From an uncultured bacterium (GTDB lineage Bacteria > Bacillota > Clostridia > Lachnospirales > Lachnospiraceae), in assembly GCA_905214365.1 (NCBI GenBank), contig CAJMMH010000124.1, positions 1 to 8,017 on the forward strand: a DNA stretch of 8,017 nucleotides. The letters run 5' to 3'. Positions within the stretch are counted from its first letter, which is position 1. Every line of letters starts with the position of its first letter. The notes beneath the pieces were generated by a model. That model worked only from the letters and a program-made list of their open reading frames with translations. It had not been told where the DNA came from and made no database searches. This document shows positions 6,472-8,017 of this stretch, piece after piece. Both the position numbers and the translations under genes were made by a program.

Positions 6472-6497
6472 CGTTTTGGGACCTCACCGGAAACGGA
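6470..6497 (+). promoter_or_regulatory. Hairpin partly covering the Shine-Dalgarno of the response regulator
   Basis: TCCGTTT (6470-6476) is the exact reverse complement of AAACGGA (6491-6497), with a 14-nt loop. The right arm includes the first three bases of the GGAGG Shine-Dalgarno (6495-6499) that serves the GTG at 6505. Two bases are shared with the preceding hairpin (6447-6471), so full formation of one affects the other. Translational control is an inference from this overlap. Confidence 0.38.
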
Positions 6498-6504
6498 GGC
6501 TTAC

Positions 6505-7209
6505 GTGGCTGAAAAACAGAGAATCCTGATTGTTGACGATGACGAAAATATTGCTCAGCTGATTTCTCTCTATCTGACAAAAGAGTGTTATGAAACGATG
6601 ATGGTACATGATGGAAATGAGGTGATGGATGCTTATCGTTCGTTCCGCCCGCATCTGCTGATTCTGGATCTGATGCTGCCTGGAAAGGACGGGTATCAGA
6701 TCTGCCGGGAAATCCGCCGCACGGATCAGACCCCGATCATCATGCTTTCCGCAAAAGGCGAGGTCTTTGACAAAGTACTCGGCTTAGAGCTTGGAGCAGA
6801 TGATTACATGATCAAGCCGTTCGATACCAAAGAACTGGTTGCGCGCGTTCGCGCGGTGCTGCGCCGTACCGGTTCCGCGCAGCCGTCCCAGCCTCAGACG
6901 TCTGGTCAGCAGGTGGTCTCCTATCCTGACCTGACCATCAACCTGACCAACTATTCGGTTCAGTATCTGGGCCATGAGCTGGATATGCCGCCTAAGGAAC
7001 TGGAGCTGCTGTATTTTCTTGCTTCTTCGCCCAACCAGGTGTTTACCAGGGAGCAGCTTCTGGATCATATCTGGGGATATGAATACATCGGCGATACCCG
7101 GACGGTGGACGTCCATATCAAGCGCCTGCGCGAGAAGCTGAAGGATCACCCAAGCTGGTCAATTTCAACGGTCTGGGGCATCGGTTATAAATTTGAGGTT
7201 AAAAAATGA
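6505..7209 (+). CDS. OmpR/PhoB-family response regulator
   Basis: This 234-residue cytoplasmic DNA-binding regulator receives phosphate from a partner histidine kinase. The receiver domain covers about residues 5-121. It has the acidic pocket D11-D12, phospho-acceptor D55 in LLILDLMLPGKDG, the switch S82 and the conserved K104 in MIKPFD. A Ser/Gln/Pro linker (about 122-138) leads to a winged-helix effector domain (about 140-232) with TREQLLDHIWGY and RTVDVHIKRLREKL, the usual transactivation and recognition segments. It starts at GTG 6505, with GGAGG 5 nt upstream; no in-frame ATG precedes the receiver. Its stop overlaps the kinase start, indicating translational coupling. All catalytic residues are present. 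The regulated genes and stimulus cannot be inferred, and I do not assign a named system such as PhoP or VicR. Confidence 0.95.
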   Translation: MAEKQRILIVDDDENIAQLISLYLTKECYETMMVHDGNEVMDAYRSFRPHLLILDLMLPGKDGYQICREIRRTDQTPIIMLSAKGEVFDKVLGLELGADDYMIKPFDTKELVARVRAVLRRTGSAQPSQPQTSGQQVVSYPDLTINLTNYSVQYLGHELDMPPKELELLYFLASSPNQVFTREQLLDHIWGYEYIGDTRTVDVHIKRLREKLKDHPSWSISTVWGIGYKFEVKK

Positions 7210-8017
7210 AGTGGACGCTCGGCAAAAAGTTTCTGATTACTTCTGTTCTTTTTATGGCCGCCAGCTTCCTTCTGATTGCCGCCGGAGGTACTCTTGTGGT
7301 CCGGCGGCATCTTTTGGATACAAAGGTCAAGTCCATGACCGGCGTTGGCAGCGCGCTTGTTTCCGTGGTCACTGATCAGATGGCTGAGTCCGGCGTTTCC
7401 TCACTGACTCCTTCCCTGTTTTCTGACCAGGAGCCAGACGAAATCAGCACCGCCTTTTCGCTGACCCGCAGAATCGACGAGTACACCGTATGGCTGATTG
7501 GAACGGACGGACTGGTCCTCTCCGCAACAGACGATATGACAGAAAGTACAATTTCTTTTAATCCGGCAGTCAAGGGAAAGTATATCCGCGGGGTCTATAA
7601 TTCGTTTTTCCTTCGGGATACAATCACGGTATATTCCCCTGTCATTCCGTCCGGTACCTATCAGCCGTGCGGTTATGTCTTGGTGCATTATCCCTACTCC
7701 GCGATTACCCGTTCCAAGAACCTGATTCTGAACCGTTTCTTTCTTTTGTGGGGATTCTGCGCCGCGCTTTGGCTTGTCTTTGTCCTGGTTCTCCACCGGA
7801 TTGTCTACGTGCCGATCCAGCGAATGCTGCATGCCGCTGAACAGTGCATCAACGACAACAGCCCCGCGGAGTTTTCGATCCGGACAACTGATGAAATCGG
7901 CGCGCTTTCCGGCATTCTGAACCGGATTTTTGAGCGGTTCCGCACGATCAACGAGGCTCAGCGGCAGTTTATTGCCAATGTCTCCCACGATCTTCGTTCC
8001 CCGCTGACTTCTATCAA
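7206..8017 (+). CDS. Sensor histidine kinase, 3' part beyond the window
   Basis: The ATG at 7206 overlaps the regulator stop as ATGA, with GAGG 7 nt upstream inside the regulator gene. About 270 residues are visible. The first membrane helix is at about 9-32 and an extracellular sensor of about 140 residues at 33-172. The second helix is at about 177-198, a HAMP linker at about 199-250 and the start of the DHp domain at 252. The phospho-accepting histidine is H261 in ANVSHDLRSPLTSI, the H-box. The ATPase domain lies outside the window. The sensor region resembles a dCache/PAS-like extracytoplasmic domain in size, but I do not recognise a specific ligand family. It almost certainly phosphorylates the adjacent regulator. 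The signal is unknown. Confidence 0.93.
   Translation, partial: MKWTLGKKFLITSVLFMAASFLLIAAGGTLVVRRHLLDTKVKSMTGVGSALVSVVTDQMAESGVSSLTPSLFSDQEPDEISTAFSLTRRIDEYTVWLIGTDGLVLSATDDMTESTISFNPAVKGKYIRGVYNSFFLRDTITVYSPVIPSGTYQPCGYVLVHYPYSAITRSKNLILNRFFLLWGFCAALWLVFVLVLHRIVYVPIQRMLHAAEQCINDNSPAEFSIRTTDEIGALSGILNRIFERFRTINEAQRQFIANVSHDLRSPLTSI

Noticed and set aside
7193..7375. Small plus-strand frame overlapping the start of the histidine kinase
   Set aside because: It is out of frame with the kinase, which has the ATGA coupling, two membrane helices and an H-box. The product is unstructured-looking and Cys/Arg-rich.

Overview
The window reads as an ordinary chromosomal housekeeping segment of a Gram-positive Clostridia-type bacterium. 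The protein sequences (YhaM-like exoribonuclease, clostridial RlmD, MutS2 and an OmpR-type two-component pair) and the strong Shine-Dalgarno sites point to Firmicutes. The style resembles moderately GC-rich Lachnospiraceae, but that is inferred from remembered family resemblance, not from a search. I see no mobile element, CRISPR array, rRNA or tRNA gene, or defence cassette.

Layout. Positions 1-3675 hold three minus-strand genes in the order htrA-like, yhaM, rlmD. They are separated by 63 and 18 nt with no visible terminator, so they probably form one operon. The first encodes a membrane-anchored trypsin-fold/PDZ protein whose catalytic triad appears lost. The second is a 3'-5' exoribonuclease of the YhaM family. 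The third is the 23S rRNA m5U methyltransferase RlmD (RumA), which runs off the left edge. Positions 3676-3953 are a divergent intergenic region. It has a near-consensus sigma-A promoter facing left, a promoter with a perfect -10 facing right, and a perfect 8-bp A/T inverted repeat that fills the gap between the two -35 boxes. Positions 3954-6353 encode MutS2 on the plus strand. Positions 6354-6504 are a gap rich in inverted repeats. Positions 6505-8017 hold a response regulator and the 5' part of its histidine kinase, overlapping as ATGA.

How the genes fit together. RlmD, YhaM and MutS2 (now linked to rescue of collided ribosomes in Bacillus subtilis) all touch RNA or ribosomes, so the divergent pair may reflect loosely shared translation and RNA-quality functions. 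This is inference only. The two-component pair is a separate unit of unknown stimulus. The observations most worth checking are the apparently dead HtrA-like protein, the symmetrical divergent promoter, the stacked hairpins before the response regulator (the last covers its Shine-Dalgarno), and the altered LDLR site in the MutS2 Smr domain. I do not see a clear undescribed multi-gene system here.
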